From Armatimonadaceae bacterium (GTDB lineage: Bacteria > Armatimonadota > Armatimonadia > Armatimonadales > Armatimonadaceae): a stretch of DNA of 39,686 bases. The stretch covers positions 1 through 39,686 of the forward strand of contig JAUJNC010000033.1 of NCBI GenBank assembly GCA_030446525.1, in the 5' to 3' direction. A model generated the notes under the pieces. That model had not been told where the DNA came from. It did no database searches and worked only from the letters and a program-made list of their open reading frames with translations. The translations under genes and the position numbers were made by a program. Shown piece by piece: positions 22,838-32,067 of this stretch (positions are counted from its first letter, which is position 1; every line of letters begins with the position of its first letter).

Positions 22838-23219
22838 GTTGGTCCCCTCGTTCCTTTTCGGTGTGCCGTGATACAGTTATTGGCAGCCCGGGCGCCTTCC
22901 TGAAGGGCCCGCAAAGGCGGGCATCTTTGTGACCTGTACGGCCGTCTCGAAAAAACCGCTACAAATACCGATAAAGATTTGCCGGACGCCGTTTCCTGTC
23001 AGAGCTCTGTCAGAGCTGCCGGATAGAATGGGCTTGATGATCGGGCGGTGAGGCGGTTTTTGGGGTGACGCGGGGCGCGCAAAAAAAACCTAAAGTTCTG
23101 CAGACTTGGCGCCGACAATACAAATAGCTACCCTTATTCCGTTCCGGCACGACAGTTGCTGCTAGACACAACACGATCTATTGCGGACTCGCTCCGCGCC
23201 AGAAGAAGGGGTATCTCCG
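22838..23219. other. Intergenic region between divergent FIST and mgsA genes
   Basis: About 380 bp without a gene, noticeably more AT-rich than its surroundings (AAAAAA and AAAAAAAA runs). It contains a tandem repeat of CTGTCAGAGCT (22996-23006 and 23007-23017) flanked on both sides by GCCGGA. It should hold the promoters for both genes, but I cannot assign -35/-10 pairs with confidence. Confidence 0.5.
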
Positions 23220-23789
23220 TTGCAGTATCTCGCGCTCATCGCCCACGACGGCAAGAAGGCTGATATGGTCGCCCTGGCCCGGCGTAGGCACGCCTGCCTG
23301 TCCCGGGAAGTGTTGGTCGGCACGGCCACCACGAGCTCCGTGCTCCAGCGGGAGGCCGGCCTTCCCGTCACCGGCCTGCTTTCCGGGCCGCTCGGGGGCG
23401 ACCTACAGATCGGCGCCCTGGTCGCGACGAACCAGGTCAAGGCGGTGATCTTTCTGCGCGACCCCCTCACCGCCCACCCGCATGAGCCGGACATCGCCGC
23501 CCTGATGAAGATCTGTGACGTCCACAACGTCCCGCTGGCGACCAACGTCGCCAGCGCGGAATCGCTCCTGCACTGCCTTTCCCAGGAGGTCGCCCCCTTC
23601 GAAGAGGCCGCCCCTGCCCCCCTGCCTTTCGCGGTGGCGGAAAAGCCTGCCGAACGCAAGAACGACAGGGGACTGGCGGGCGTCCTGAGCTGGTCCCGGG
23701 GGCGCGGCAAAAATCTGTCTCTGCGGCAGACCCGAGACCGACGCGTCCGGGTCGGTCAGTCCGAAGCAGCCGCCCCCGTGCGGGTGTAG
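23220..23789 (+). CDS. mgsA: Methylglyoxal synthase
   Basis: Converts dihydroxyacetone phosphate to methylglyoxal, bypassing lower glycolysis under phosphate stress. Family motifs: YLALIAHDGKKADMVALA, LVGTATTSSVLQ, the active-site block LLSGPLGGDLQIGAL with the catalytic Asp, VIFLRDPLTAHPHEPDIAAL and CDVHNVPLATNVASAE. The TTG at 23220 follows GAAGGGG by 9 bases and gives a start close to the family's usual N-terminus. A C-terminal tail of about 65 aa after LLHCLS (Pro/Ala- then Arg-rich) is unusual. Its last codons overlap the 3' end of alr on the other strand by 34 bp, so the tail may be an extension through a mutated stop or a missed base. The conserved domain itself is about 125 aa. Confidence 0.93.
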   Translation: MQYLALIAHDGKKADMVALARRRHACLSREVLVGTATTSSVLQREAGLPVTGLLSGPLGGDLQIGALVATNQVKAVIFLRDPLTAHPHEPDIAALMKICDVHNVPLATNVASAESLLHCLSQEVAPFEEAAPAPLPFAVAEKPAERKNDRGLAGVLSWSRGRGKNLSLRQTRDRRVRVGQSEAAAPVRV

Positions 23790-24952
23790 AGCCGGGGAAC
23801 GCGGCGGGACAGGGCGCAGGTGGGCTCGTGCGGGGTGGTGTCCATCTGCTCCGCGAGGTCGAGGACGGTTTGCGCCAGTGCGCCGTCGGCGCCGAGGAGA
23901 ATGGCGGCGTCGCCGAGGGCCACATCGGGGGCGTCGGTGACGTCCACCTGGCACTGGTCCATCGAAACCCGCCCCACCAGGGGGAGGCGCCGCCCGTGCA
24001 GAAGGACGTGGCCGCGGTTCGACAGGCGGCGGGACAGCCCGTCGGCGTAGCCGGCGGCCAGGGTGGCGATGCGGGACGCGCGGCCAAGGGTGTGGGTGCG
24101 CCCGTAGCCGACGGTCGCGCCCGGGGGCAGGTCGCGCAGCAGGGTGACCCGCGCTTTCCACGACAGGACCGGCTGAAAGTCGGCGCCCCCGAGGGCGCGG
24201 CGGAACGGCTCGATGCCGTACAGAAGCAGCCCGGCGCGCACGAGGACCCCGCGCGCGCCGGGCGGAACTTCGGGCGGGGGGAGGCGCAGCGCCGCCGGGG
24301 AGTTCGCCCACGACAGCCAGACGCCGCGCCCGCCGCGGCCGTCCTCCCCCGCGGCGTCGAGAGGCCCCAGCGTCCGGACAAAAGCGGAGAACACAGCCGC
24401 CTGGGCCTCGGAGGGGGCGAGGTCGGACTCGTCCGCGCTGGAAAAGTGCGTCGCGATGCCGGTGATGCGTACGTTCCCGCCGCGGGCGGCGAGGCCCCAC
24501 AAAACCTGTGCCTCCTCGGGCAGGCACCCGGAGCGGCCCATGCCCGTGTCCACCTTGAGGAAACAGCGCGCCGGCAGCGGCGCCCCGGCGGCAGCGGCGG
24601 CGAGGGCGTCCCACTGCTCCCGGGACGAGACCATCGGGATGACGTCGGCGCGGACGATGCTCTGTGCCTCGTGCGGCAGGAACGGGGACAGGGTGTAGAT
24701 GTCGCCGGAGATGCCCTCCTCGCGCAGCGCCTCGGCCTCGGCGACGGTGGCCGCGCCGAAGGGCGTGACGCCGGCGCGCGCGCACTCGCGGGCCTCGGGC
24801 GCCGCCCCGTGCCCGTACGCGTGCGCCGTGAGCGCGGCCATGTGCTCGGCGCGCGGCGCGTGCCGCCGCAGCGCCCCGGCGTTGCGCCCGGCCCGTCCCA
24901 GGTCCACCTCCGCCCCCCTCCGCGCGGTCCGCCCATCGAAATCTTCGAACAT
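23756..24952 (-). CDS. Alanine racemase homologue lacking the PLP-binding lysine
   Basis: 398 aa, full-length alanine racemase fold (TIM barrel plus beta domain). Expected blocks are present: EVDLGRAGRNAGAL, AYGHG, FLKVDTGMGRSG, VRITGIATHFSSADE, SWANSPAALRLP, LLLYGIEPF, the second catalytic Tyr region TVGYGRTHTL, AGYADGLSRRLSNRGHV and VGRVSMDQCQVDVTD. However, the block that should read VVKADAYGHG reads ALTAHAYGHG. The lysine that forms the Schiff base with PLP is Thr (codon ACG, one change from AAG), and the neighbouring Asp is His (CAC, one change from GAC). If real, the protein cannot racemise alanine by the known mechanism. The frame is otherwise clean. It converges on mgsA with a 34-bp overlap and lies 59 bp downstream of the phosphodiester glycosidase gene on the same strand. 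Confidence 0.9.
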   Translation of the reverse strand: MFEDFDGRTARRGAEVDLGRAGRNAGALRRHAPRAEHMAALTAHAYGHGAAPEARECARAGVTPFGAATVAEAEALREEGISGDIYTLSPFLPHEAQSIVRADVIPMVSSREQWDALAAAAAGAPLPARCFLKVDTGMGRSGCLPEEAQVLWGLAARGGNVRITGIATHFSSADESDLAPSEAQAAVFSAFVRTLGPLDAAGEDGRGGRGVWLSWANSPAALRLPPPEVPPGARGVLVRAGLLLYGIEPFRRALGGADFQPVLSWKARVTLLRDLPPGATVGYGRTHTLGRASRIATLAAGYADGLSRRLSNRGHVLLHGRRLPLVGRVSMDQCQVDVTDAPDVALGDAAILLGADGALAQTVLDLAEQMDTTPHEPTCALSRRVPRLYTRTGAAASD

Positions 24953-25011
24953 CTCGGCGGGGTATTTCGCGAGAGCGCCGGGGAAAACCTACAGGCCCTG
25001 CCCTTGTCGCC

Positions 25012-25884
25012 TTACAGGGCGGCGCGGCGGGCCGGGTACCCGCGGGCGGGCGGCGGGGCGACGGCGGCGCGGGCGCGGTCGTAGGCGGCGCGGCGCGAGT
25101 ACACCACCAGCACGTTGGTCAGGTGACGCCGGGGGCGGATGACCGGGTTGCCCTGGAAGAACATGCCGGTGGAGGAGCCGCCGTCCAGGTTCAGCGCGCC
25201 GTGGGCGCCCAGGCCTCGTAGCACCTTCGCCCAGCGCCCCAGCGTCACGCGCTTGCCGGTGGCCACCAGGAGCAGTTTGCCCGCCGGGGTCAGCCCCACC
25301 GCGACGCGGGGGTTGGGGCGGAACAGGGACGGATCACGGAAGCCCTGCGCCCGCGGGTCCAGCGCCAGCACGCCGTCGCGCACGAGCCACATCCCGCCCG
25401 CCAGCACGGTCTCGCACCCCGACCAGTCCGTGTGCCGCCACAGGCCCGCGTTCGCGCGCATCACGGCGCGGGTGCCGCCCGTGAGCGGGTCCGGCGCCAG
25501 GCACAGCGCCGCGCCGCGGCCCCCGAAGTGGGCGAGCTCGCCGCCGATCACGATGTCGCCGATGGGCAGGAGCGAGTTGGTGGCGAAAAACGTCCCCGTG
25601 ACCGCCGCCGCCGGGGCGGAGCGGACCATCATCGCACGGAACGACTCCGCGCGCCCCGCCCCGCCCGCCGCCAGCATCGGCGTGACCCGGACCTCGGGAG
25701 AGTTCAGGTTGACGGTGATGACCTTGACCGGCGTGCCGAGCACGGTCTTGCGCTGGAGCACCACGCGCGGCGGGACGGGGGGGGCGATCTGGTCCGCCCG
25801 CGCCGGAGCACCGGCGAAGGCGGACAGGGCCGCCGGCAGGAGCAGGGCGGCGCGGGCGAGACGGCGGGACAGACAGAGACGCAT
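25012..25884 (-). CDS. Secreted phosphodiester glycosidase (NAGPA-type) domain protein
   Basis: 290 aa. Signal peptide MRLCLSRRLARAALLLPAAL, cleaved near ARADQ. The phosphodiester glycosidase (DUF2233/NAGPA) domain shows VKVITVNLNSPEVRVTPML, AAVTGTFFATNSLLPIGDIV, VGLTPAGKLLLVATGKR and the signature LGAHGALNLDGGSSTGMFF. NAGPA enzymes remove GlcNAc from phosphodiesters; bacterial members are thought to act on cell-wall or exopolysaccharide phosphodiesters. AAGGAA lies 7 bases before the ATG at 25884, which is far better supported than the upstream open frame. Divergent from the DUF3616 gene; alr follows downstream. Confidence 0.87.
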   Translation of the reverse strand: MRLCLSRRLARAALLLPAALSAFAGAPARADQIAPPVPPRVVLQRKTVLGTPVKVITVNLNSPEVRVTPMLAAGGAGRAESFRAMMVRSAPAAAVTGTFFATNSLLPIGDIVIGGELAHFGGRGAALCLAPDPLTGGTRAVMRANAGLWRHTDWSGCETVLAGGMWLVRDGVLALDPRAQGFRDPSLFRPNPRVAVGLTPAGKLLLVATGKRVTLGRWAKVLRGLGAHGALNLDGGSSTGMFFQGNPVIRPRRHLTNVLVVYSRRAAYDRARAAVAPPPARGYPARRAAL

Positions 25885-25902
25885 ACGGGTTCCTTTATAC
25901 CC

Positions 25903-25908
25903 ATAATA
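25903..25908 (-). promoter_or_regulatory. -10 element for the phosphodiester glycosidase gene
   Basis: On the minus strand TATTAT lies 18 bp upstream of the ATG at 25884, close to the AAAGGA ribosome binding site. The corresponding -35 is poor, so only the -10 hexamer is reported. Confidence 0.3.
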
Positions 25909-25998
25909 CGATCTCTCTCCCACGCCTTGTTGCCGTGCCGCCCCCGGCAAAGACAAACCGGTAAAAACCGGGGGCGCGGATCGGCGGGCGCCGGGCAC

Positions 25999-26027
25999 TG
26001 GAAACGCCCGGCACTTCGTGTTAAAAT
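25999..26027 (+). promoter_or_regulatory. Promoter candidate for the DUF3616 gene
   Basis: TGGAAA (25999-26004), 17-base spacer, then TAAAAT (26022-26027), about 45 bp before the ATG at 26073. The -10 is good; the -35 matches 4 of 6. A GCCGGGC/GCCCGGC inverted repeat (25990-26012) covers the -35 and could be an operator. Confidence 0.4.
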
Positions 26028-26072
26028 ACACCGTTTTCGCCGGCGATAGGGCGACATAGCGGGGGGAGCAGT

Positions 26073-27152
26073 ATGCGACGGGTGACGTTTGTGCGCTGTG
26101 CGGCGTTTCTGGGTGTGGCGGCGCTCCTGGCGTTTGCGGCGCGGGCGGACGAGATACAGGTGGAGTCGGCGCCGCCGCCGGCGCCGTTCCTGCTCCCGGC
26201 CCCGCCCGGGGCCGGCGCCGCGGTGGATGCGGCCCTGGAGGCGTCGGCCGTGGAGCCGATCGGCGACGGGCGTCTGCTGCTGGTGGCCGATGACAAGACC
26301 AACGGCCTGGTGGTGGTGGAGGCGGCCACCGGCCTGCGGCTCGGGCAGCCGCTCGGCTGCCGCGCGTTCCCCGCCGAGGGGGCCAAGTGGGAGGCGATGG
26401 CGCGCGACCAGGACGGGCACTACTACCTCATCGGGTCGCACTCCGGGCGGCCCGACGAGCTCGCCGCGCACTCTAACCTGTTTCGGTTCCGCCTGACGGG
26501 CGGCGGCGCGGACGGCACGCCGCTTGCCATCGAGGAGTCGTCGGTGGTTCGGTGGGACGTGGCGGGCGGCCTGGCCAAGGAGGGCCTGTACAACCGGTCG
26601 GACCCGGCCAAAAACCGGGTGACGATCGACGGGCTGGCGGTGCGGACGCTGCGCGGCGCGGGGGGGCGCGCCGCGCGGCGCGAGCTGGTGGTGGGCCTGC
26701 GCGAGCCGGACGACCCCATCACCGCCTACGCCGCCGACATCACCGCGCCGCCGGCACCGGATGCGCCGCTCGCCCTGCGGCGGCTGTTCACCTTCGCGGG
26801 GGGCACGCGTGAAAAGGTGCGCTCGCAGCTGTCGTCGCTGGAGTACGTGCCGGCGTGGAACGGCTTTCTGGTGGCGACGTCGAGCGAGGACGCCGGCAAC
26901 GCCTATCACGGCAACACGCTGTGGTTCCTGCCCGACGCGGAGCTGTCGCCCACCCGGCTCGCGCGAGGGCAAAGGGTGTGGCTTTTCGGGTTGGGGGTGA
27001 AGGTGGAGGGGCTGTGCCTGCTGCCGGACCCCGCGGCAGCGCCGGCGGGCCGTGACGCCGCGCGCCTGGCCGTGGTTTACGATAACGACGCGGCCAGGAC
27101 GAAGAAAGAGAGCCGGCTCCAGCTTCTCACCCTCGCGCGCTGGCCGCAGTAA
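26073..27152 (+). CDS. Secreted DUF3616 protein
   Basis: 359 aa. Signal peptide MRRVTFVRCAAFLGVAALLA ending AARADE. The rest fits DUF3616, a beta-propeller-like family: AVEPIGDGRLLLVADDKTNG, AKWEAMARDQDGHYYLIGSH, RVTIDGLAVRTLRGAGG, RRELVVGLREPDDPITAYA and SLEYVPAWNGFLVATSSED. The function of the family is unknown. GGGGGGAG lies 7 bases before the ATG. Probably exported to the periplasm or outside. Monocistronic or loosely linked to the rhomboid-like gene 94 bp downstream. Confidence 0.8.
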   Translation: MRRVTFVRCAAFLGVAALLAFAARADEIQVESAPPPAPFLLPAPPGAGAAVDAALEASAVEPIGDGRLLLVADDKTNGLVVVEAATGLRLGQPLGCRAFPAEGAKWEAMARDQDGHYYLIGSHSGRPDELAAHSNLFRFRLTGGGADGTPLAIEESSVVRWDVAGGLAKEGLYNRSDPAKNRVTIDGLAVRTLRGAGGRAARRELVVGLREPDDPITAYAADITAPPAPDAPLALRRLFTFAGGTREKVRSQLSSLEYVPAWNGFLVATSSEDAGNAYHGNTLWFLPDAELSPTRLARGQRVWLFGLGVKVEGLCLLPDPAAAPAGRDAARLAVVYDNDAARTKKESRLQLLTLARWPQ

Positions 27153-27245
27153 GGCGCGCGGGTAACGCGGGAACGGCCGAAACGGGTACAATAAGAGGGC
27201 GGTCAGGCGCCGCGGATGAGCGCCTCGGCCCAGGAGCATGATGGT

Positions 27246-28075
27246 ATGTACGGCACCCCTCACCGACGCGCCGCGGACTTCCTTTTCGCGGCGGGCATCC
27301 CCGCGACGATGACCCTGATCGCGGCAAATGTGATAACGTTTCTGGCATCCTTCTTCACGGGCGGGTGGGCGCGGGGCGGCCCTTTCTCCTGGCTCGTGTT
27401 CACGGGCGATACGTGGCCGCAGAACTTCTGGACCCTGCTCACCTGGCCGCTGGTCGCGCCGATCGACCTGATCGGCCTGCTCTTCGGCGGGCTCTGGGCG
27501 TACTGGATCGGCGGCAGCCTGGAGCGCTCCTGGGGCACGCGCCCGTTCCTGGTGTTTCTGGTCGCCGCGTCCGCGCTGACCGCGCTGACCCTGTGGGTCG
27601 GGGGGCTTCTGCTGGGCGCGCCGGTCAGGGCGATGGGTCTGTGGCTGGCTACCGCCGCGCCGACCGTCGCCTGGTGCGTGCTCAACCAGCGCGAGGTGAT
27701 CCGGCTCTATGCCGTGATCCTGATCCCCGCCCCGCTCCTGGCCTGGCTGACCGTGGCGCTGACCTGGTTCCAGATCAGCGTGCAGGGGGGCAACCCCTTC
27801 CTGGGGGCGTTCGCGCTTTCCGGCTGCGCCGCCGCGTACTGGTACGCCAAAAGCGGCCGGCACCTGTACCGCGGCTACTCCAACGCCGGGGGCGCTCCGG
27901 GGGCGTCCCGGACTGGCAGCCCGCCGCTGCAGTTCCGCGATTTCGACCGCGACCCGCCGGTGGGCCGCGGCTTCGACCCGTCCGCGGGCTGCGCTCGTGG
28001 TGGCAGCGTCGCCACCGAAAGCTGTGGAAACGCTCGGGGTTTTCCGACCCCGATGAGAGGAACCGCCGCCGGTAA
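27246..28075 (+). CDS. Rhomboid-like multi-pass membrane protein (one frame break near the C-terminus)
   Basis: About 276 aa with five to six membrane spans: LFAAGIPATMTLIAANVITF, the segment around NFWTLLTWPLVAPIDLIGLL, FLVFLVAASALTALTLWVGG, VRAMGLWLATAAPTVAWCVL, LYAVILIPAPLLAWLTVALT and the NPFLGAFALSGCAAAY segment. The order and the FWTLLTWPL / GLLFGGLWAYWIGGSLE elements match the rhomboid family. The catalytic GxSG and the His of active rhomboids are absent, so it is probably not a protease. AGGAG lies 9 bases before the ATG at 27246, better than the upstream ATG at 27216. Near 27985 the frame should shift to read LRSWWQRRHRKLWKRSG and end at TAA 28075; without the shift the tail is low-complexity. 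Confidence 0.75.
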
Positions 28076-28108
28076 CAAACATCACCATCGTAGGCGGTGA
28101 CGAGGACT

Positions 28109-28911
28109 ATGCTGGATAAAACGACCGACAACATAGAGAACGCGGAACAGGTTCTGGAAGCGCTGCACGACAAAAAGATGGTCGCAGCCCCGGTCCCCCT
28201 TCGGCCGCCGCCCAGACGGTGGCCGCTTCCGCCAACGGGGCCGGCAAGGATCTGCTGACCCTGCGCGAGCCTGCGGCGCGAGCCGCGGGTCCGCGCGTAC
28301 ATCACCAAGGCCAACGAGCAGATGGCCGCCATCGGGTACACCGAGCACGGCCACCGGCATGCCCGGGATCGTCTCTACCATCGGGCGGTCCATCCTGACG
28401 GGCCTCGGCTACGACGCGCGCATGGCGGAGCCTGGCCGCGATCGCCGGCTACCTGCACGACATGGGCTGCGTGGTCAACCGGGAAGGCCACGTCGAGGCG
28501 GGCGCGATCATGGCGTTCCACATCCTTTCCGACCTGAAGATGGACCCGCTGGAGATCGCCGCGATCATCGGCGCGATCGGCAACCACGAGGAGCCGCACG
28601 GCCTGCCCATCTCGCCCATCGCCGCCGCCGTGATCATCGCCGACAAGTCCGACGTGCACCTCACGCGGGTCCAGAACCCCGACCCCGACCTGTATGACAT
28701 CCACGACAAGGTGAACGCCGCCGTGCGCAAATCCTTCCTGCGCGTGGACGCCGAGGCCAAGCGCATCCGCCTGGTTCTCGAAGTCGACACGGAGGCCGCG
28801 TCGGTCATGGAGTACTTCGAGATCTTCATCCTGCGCATGGTCATGTGCCGCAAGGCGGCGGAGATGGTGGGCTGCCAGTTCCGCCTCTCGATCAACGGCC
28901 GTGATCTGTAG
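28109..28911 (+). CDS. HD-domain phosphohydrolase (several frame breaks in the N-terminal half)
   Basis: Starts MLDKTTDNIENAEQVLEALH. After several slips between about 28185 and 28435 it joins a clean frame from 28462. Pieces of the middle appear in different frames: AYITKANEQMAAIGYTEHGH, HAGIVSTIGRSILTGLGYDARMAE (over 20 aa, given here only as its ends HAGIV and DARMAE), then AAIAGYLHDMGCVVNREGHV. The HD motif (LHDMG), IGAIGNHEE, AVIIADKSDVHLTRVQNPD and DIHDKVNAAVRKSFLRVD match a widespread HD phosphohydrolase family of about 260 aa that hydrolyses nucleotides or similar phosphates; the substrate is unknown. It lies 33 bp after the rhomboid-like gene, so co-transcription is likely. Confidence 0.75.
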
Positions 28912-29011
28912 CCTGAGCCGTCCGCCATCGGCCCTGCGCCTGGGCTTCCGCCGACTGCTGCGGCGCCTTGTCCGGCGGCCGCCGTTGACCTGCATCCCTG
29001 GCCCCGAGCGG

Positions 29012-30300
29012 CTACCGCTTCCACTCTATCTTGTCTGCGCTGACCGAGCCGCAAACGGCCCGCCCGTAGCGTCCGTCATGTCCACAACGGCCTCGATGGT
29101 GGCTTGCCCGGCCGCCGACGCTCGCTCGACGGCTTCCCAGCCGATGTGCCTGAGCTGGATTTTCGCCCTGCGGAACCCGTCCCAGGCGCCGTCCCGCCTT
29201 TCGCCCCAGCAGAGGTAGACGAAGCGCTCCTCGGGAGTGCCCTGGGCAAACGGGCCCAGGAAGTTGGGCCGCTCGCCGCCGGGAGTTCCGCTGACCCGCA
29301 GCGGAACCGTGAACGTCACGCCCTCTGCATCCGCAGGGACGTCTCCGATGACCTCCCGGCCCCTCTGGATGCCGAGCCTGACCCCTGTCCTGTCTTCGAA
29401 CTGCGTCCCGGGCAGGTTGCGGCAGTGGATGCGGATGTTTATCTCTCGGTGGTCTTTCATGCTTTTGGCCCAATGGTCGCGAAGGTATTTCACAACGCTA
29501 TCCTCCTGGTTGGAGCCGATGAGATGTGTCGCATGGCGCTTCAACTCTGCGGTCGCGTTGGCGACGGCGACAGCGTGGTCGGCTATCCGGAACATCTTGA
29601 TATCGTTGTTCTGGTCGCCAAACACGACCAGTTCGCTGCCGCTCAATCCATAGGTCTCCATCAACACGCGGACGGCCTGGTCTTTGCTGGCCCGCCGGTC
29701 GTGGACGGTAAGCCAGTACCATCCCGGCGAATACGGGTTCTCGAAGTGATGCGTCTCGACCATGCCGCCGTGCCTCTCCTGGACCGCGACCTCCAGTTCA
29801 GAAAGTACGTCGGCGCCGCCGACGATGGTCAGGCACACCACCCGGTCACGAAATGAGCGGGTCAAATCCTCCGTGCTGCGCCACCGCTTGTCTTTCCTGG
29901 CCAGACGGTCGTTCAAGTACCAGCGCATTCCGTCGTTGATGATGTCGCGGTAGTAAACGCAGTCTTCCGTGCCGTTGAAGGTGGAGATGAACGGGACGCA
30001 GCCGAAACGGGGGAGGAGGCGGTAAACGTCCTCGACGACGGCTGGCTCGATGCTGTTGATGACCTCGTGCCGGCCCGTCTCCATGTCGGAAAGGAACGCC
30101 CCGTTGAACTCCACGACCGGCAGGGGCAGTTTCAATCCCTCCAACAACATGCCCATCGAGACGACGCTGCGCGCGCTTGCGACGGTAAAAAGGAGGCCGT
30201 CCCGCAGCAACTTCTGTAGGGTTCTCTTGCTAAACTCGGACAGGGTGGCCTCGTTGGTCAGCAGCGTGCCGTCCAGGTCCGAGACGTATACCGTGTTCAT
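29012..30300 (-). CDS. Cof-type HAD hydrolase fused to DUF5990
   Basis: HAD part (about residues 1-275): YVSDLDGTLLTNEATLSEFS holds the nucleophile Asp of motif I, FTVASARSV is motif II, SKDQAVRVLM the motif III Lys region, and VVFGDQNNDIKMFRIADHAV motif IV. Such proteins dephosphorylate sugar phosphates or flavin/PLP-type phosphates. Directly after LRDHWAKS comes MKDHREINIRIHCRNLPG, the start of a DUF5990 domain (VRLGIQRGREVIGDVPAD; ERFVYLCWGERRDGAWDGFR), in frame with no stop. This is either a real fusion or a lost stop. The C-terminus probably slips near 29070: the frame ends TGGPFAARSAQTR (stop 29026), but the next frame gives GRAVCGSVSADKIEWKR (stop 29012), a more natural ending. The start at 30300 lies 16 bp after the adenosine deaminase stop. 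Confidence 0.75.
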
Positions 30301-30316
30301 AGCGTCTTGCAAACCC

Positions 30317-31307
30317 TCACTGGTACCGGTCCGGGACGGGGCCGAAGGCGTGGCGGTAGCCGGCGGCGGCGTAGCGCAGGATGTCGTTGAAGTGGATGAC
30401 CTCGTCACGCACCAGCAGCTCGTATTGGCCGACGATGCGCCCGGCGTCGCCGTGCAGGGCCGGGTTGTCGGTGGCGATGGACAAGGGCACGCCGGCCGCG
30501 TCGCAGCGCTCGAAGACGGGGCGCAGCTCCCCCAGATCGCCCAGGGTGTTGGTGCGCAGATACGTGGTCGGGCAGACTTCCAGGCAGATGCCGCGCGCGG
30601 CCAGCTCGGGCAGGAGATGGGGGTGGCGCAGGGCGATCTGGATGCCGTGGCCGATCCGGTCCAGGTGGGGGAACAGGGCGGGGTGCACGTCGTCGGGTTC
30701 GGACTCGGCCATGTGCGCCGTGGTGCGCAGCCCGCGCGCTCTGGCCTGGGCATACAGCTCGCGCCACTCGTCCCAGGTGGGGCCGCCGGGCTGGTACGGC
30801 CCCGCCAGGTCGACCGCCGCCACCTCGGGGAGCGCGGCGGCCAGGTCGATGACGGCGCGGGTCTGCTCGGGCGCGAAGCCGCGGTCCATGCACAGGATGA
30901 AGGCCGTGGTGATGGGGAACTCGGTGCGGGCCGCCCGGATCACCTGCCGCGCGACATCGCCCATCAGGGCGCGGCGCTCGGCGGGGGGGAGGCTTTTGGG
31001 GGTGCGCTTGTAGGGGTTGAAGCGCAGCTCCAGGTAGTCTACCGACTCGAAGACCGCCGCGCCGCGCACAGCGCGCAGGGTGAAGTAGGGCACGTCCTCG
31101 GCCTGGAGCGCCTCGACCAGGTGGTGGACGCTCAGGTAGTCGGCCAGGTCGGCGAAGGGCCGGCTGAACTCGCGGGCGAAGTCGTCGTAGGTCGGGAAGC
31201 GCGCGCGCAGCCGCGCGCTCTGCTCGCCCGCGTGCTTCTCGATATAGCCCCACAGGATGCTGGCAGGTGGCCCCGCCCAGGTGCCGGTGCAGGTCGGGGA
31301 AGTTCAT
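30317..31307 (-). CDS. Adenosine/adenine deaminase family protein (one frame break)
   Basis: Zinc amidohydrolase that deaminates adenosine or adenine. N-terminal [14 protein letters not shown] has the HxH metal motif. The next frame continues [19 protein letters not shown], then [13 protein letters not shown]. Further motifs: [48 protein letters not shown] and the metal Asp in [14 protein letters not shown]. About 330 aa after repair, normal for the family. The break is near 31263 (CCACCTGCCAGC). AAGGCGG precedes the ATG at 31307. It sits between the AIM24 gene and the HAD gene in one minus-strand run, with short gaps suggesting an operon. With the guanine-deaminase-like gene at 7.3 kb it points to purine salvage or catabolism. 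Confidence 0.85.
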
Positions 31308-31315
31308 CGGCCGCC

Positions 31316-32043
31316 TTACTGCCGCCCTTGGAGGATTCGGCGCGCGGGACCTCCTCGTACGGCTGCACGACCACGAAACCGTCACCCCGGAACAGCATCT
31401 GGAACGTTTCGCCGCCGCGCCGCGCCCCACCAGGGCGCGGAACGAGATGTCGGTCTTCGCCTCCGGGGAAAGATTCCCGGACCAGGCGACGGTGGCGTTG
31501 GGGTCGGTGCTCACCGGGTCGTCCGAAGTGACGCGCAGCGTCAGCGGCTGGCCGTGCGTGGTGATCGCCACCAGGCCGTGCCCCGTCAGCTTGACGGAGA
31601 ACAGGCCGCCGGCCATCATCCCGCGACGCGGCGGATCAGGTGATGTCGTAGCCGATGGTGTCCTCGAAGGCCAGCAGGTCGTTCCCGCTGACGTTGATGG
31701 TCTCGCCGGCCAGGCGCAGGATCGAGATGTGCTTGCCGCCGTCCGCGCAGTACAGGCGGCCCCCCGCCCTCGACCTTGCTCAGCGGGCTTACCTCGCCGG
31801 TCACCATGCGTTTGAGCATCTTCCGACCCCGCCCTCCATCATGCCCTCGCGGACGAAGCGCAGGTCGCCCTGGTACGCGACAGCCGCGCCGAGCTTGGTC
31901 CAGACGCGCCCGCTGACGTGGATCTCGAGCATGCGGCTCGACTCGAGTTCGAACACGTCGCCGGGTTGGTCCTCGCCCGTCGCTCGAACGAAGTCGGCGA
32001 CGGTGTAGGACGGCACGTCGCCCGGGTTGCCCGTCTCGTTCAT
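31316..32043 (-). CDS. AIM24 (TIGR00266-type) family protein (about four frame breaks)
   Basis: The start ATG at 32043 has GGGGAGGG at a good distance. Pieces across frames: [99 protein letters not shown], then [46 protein letters not shown], and [14 protein letters not shown]. This is the double-beta-barrel AIM24 pattern; members include mitochondrial AIM24 and bacterial proteins of unclear role, some linked to membranes. Breaks lie near 31820, 31765, 31635 and 31425. The exact C-terminus is unsure: one frame reads [18 protein letters not shown] sequence past the next gene's start, another stops at TAA 31318-31316. Confidence 0.65.
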
Positions 32044-32067
32044 GAACAGCCCTCCCCTGCCTTTTGT

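Noticed and set aside
23736..23757. GACCGAC/GTCGGTC hairpin at the mgsA and alr gene ends as a terminator
   Set aside because: It lies inside the coding 3' end of mgsA and has no T-run on either strand.
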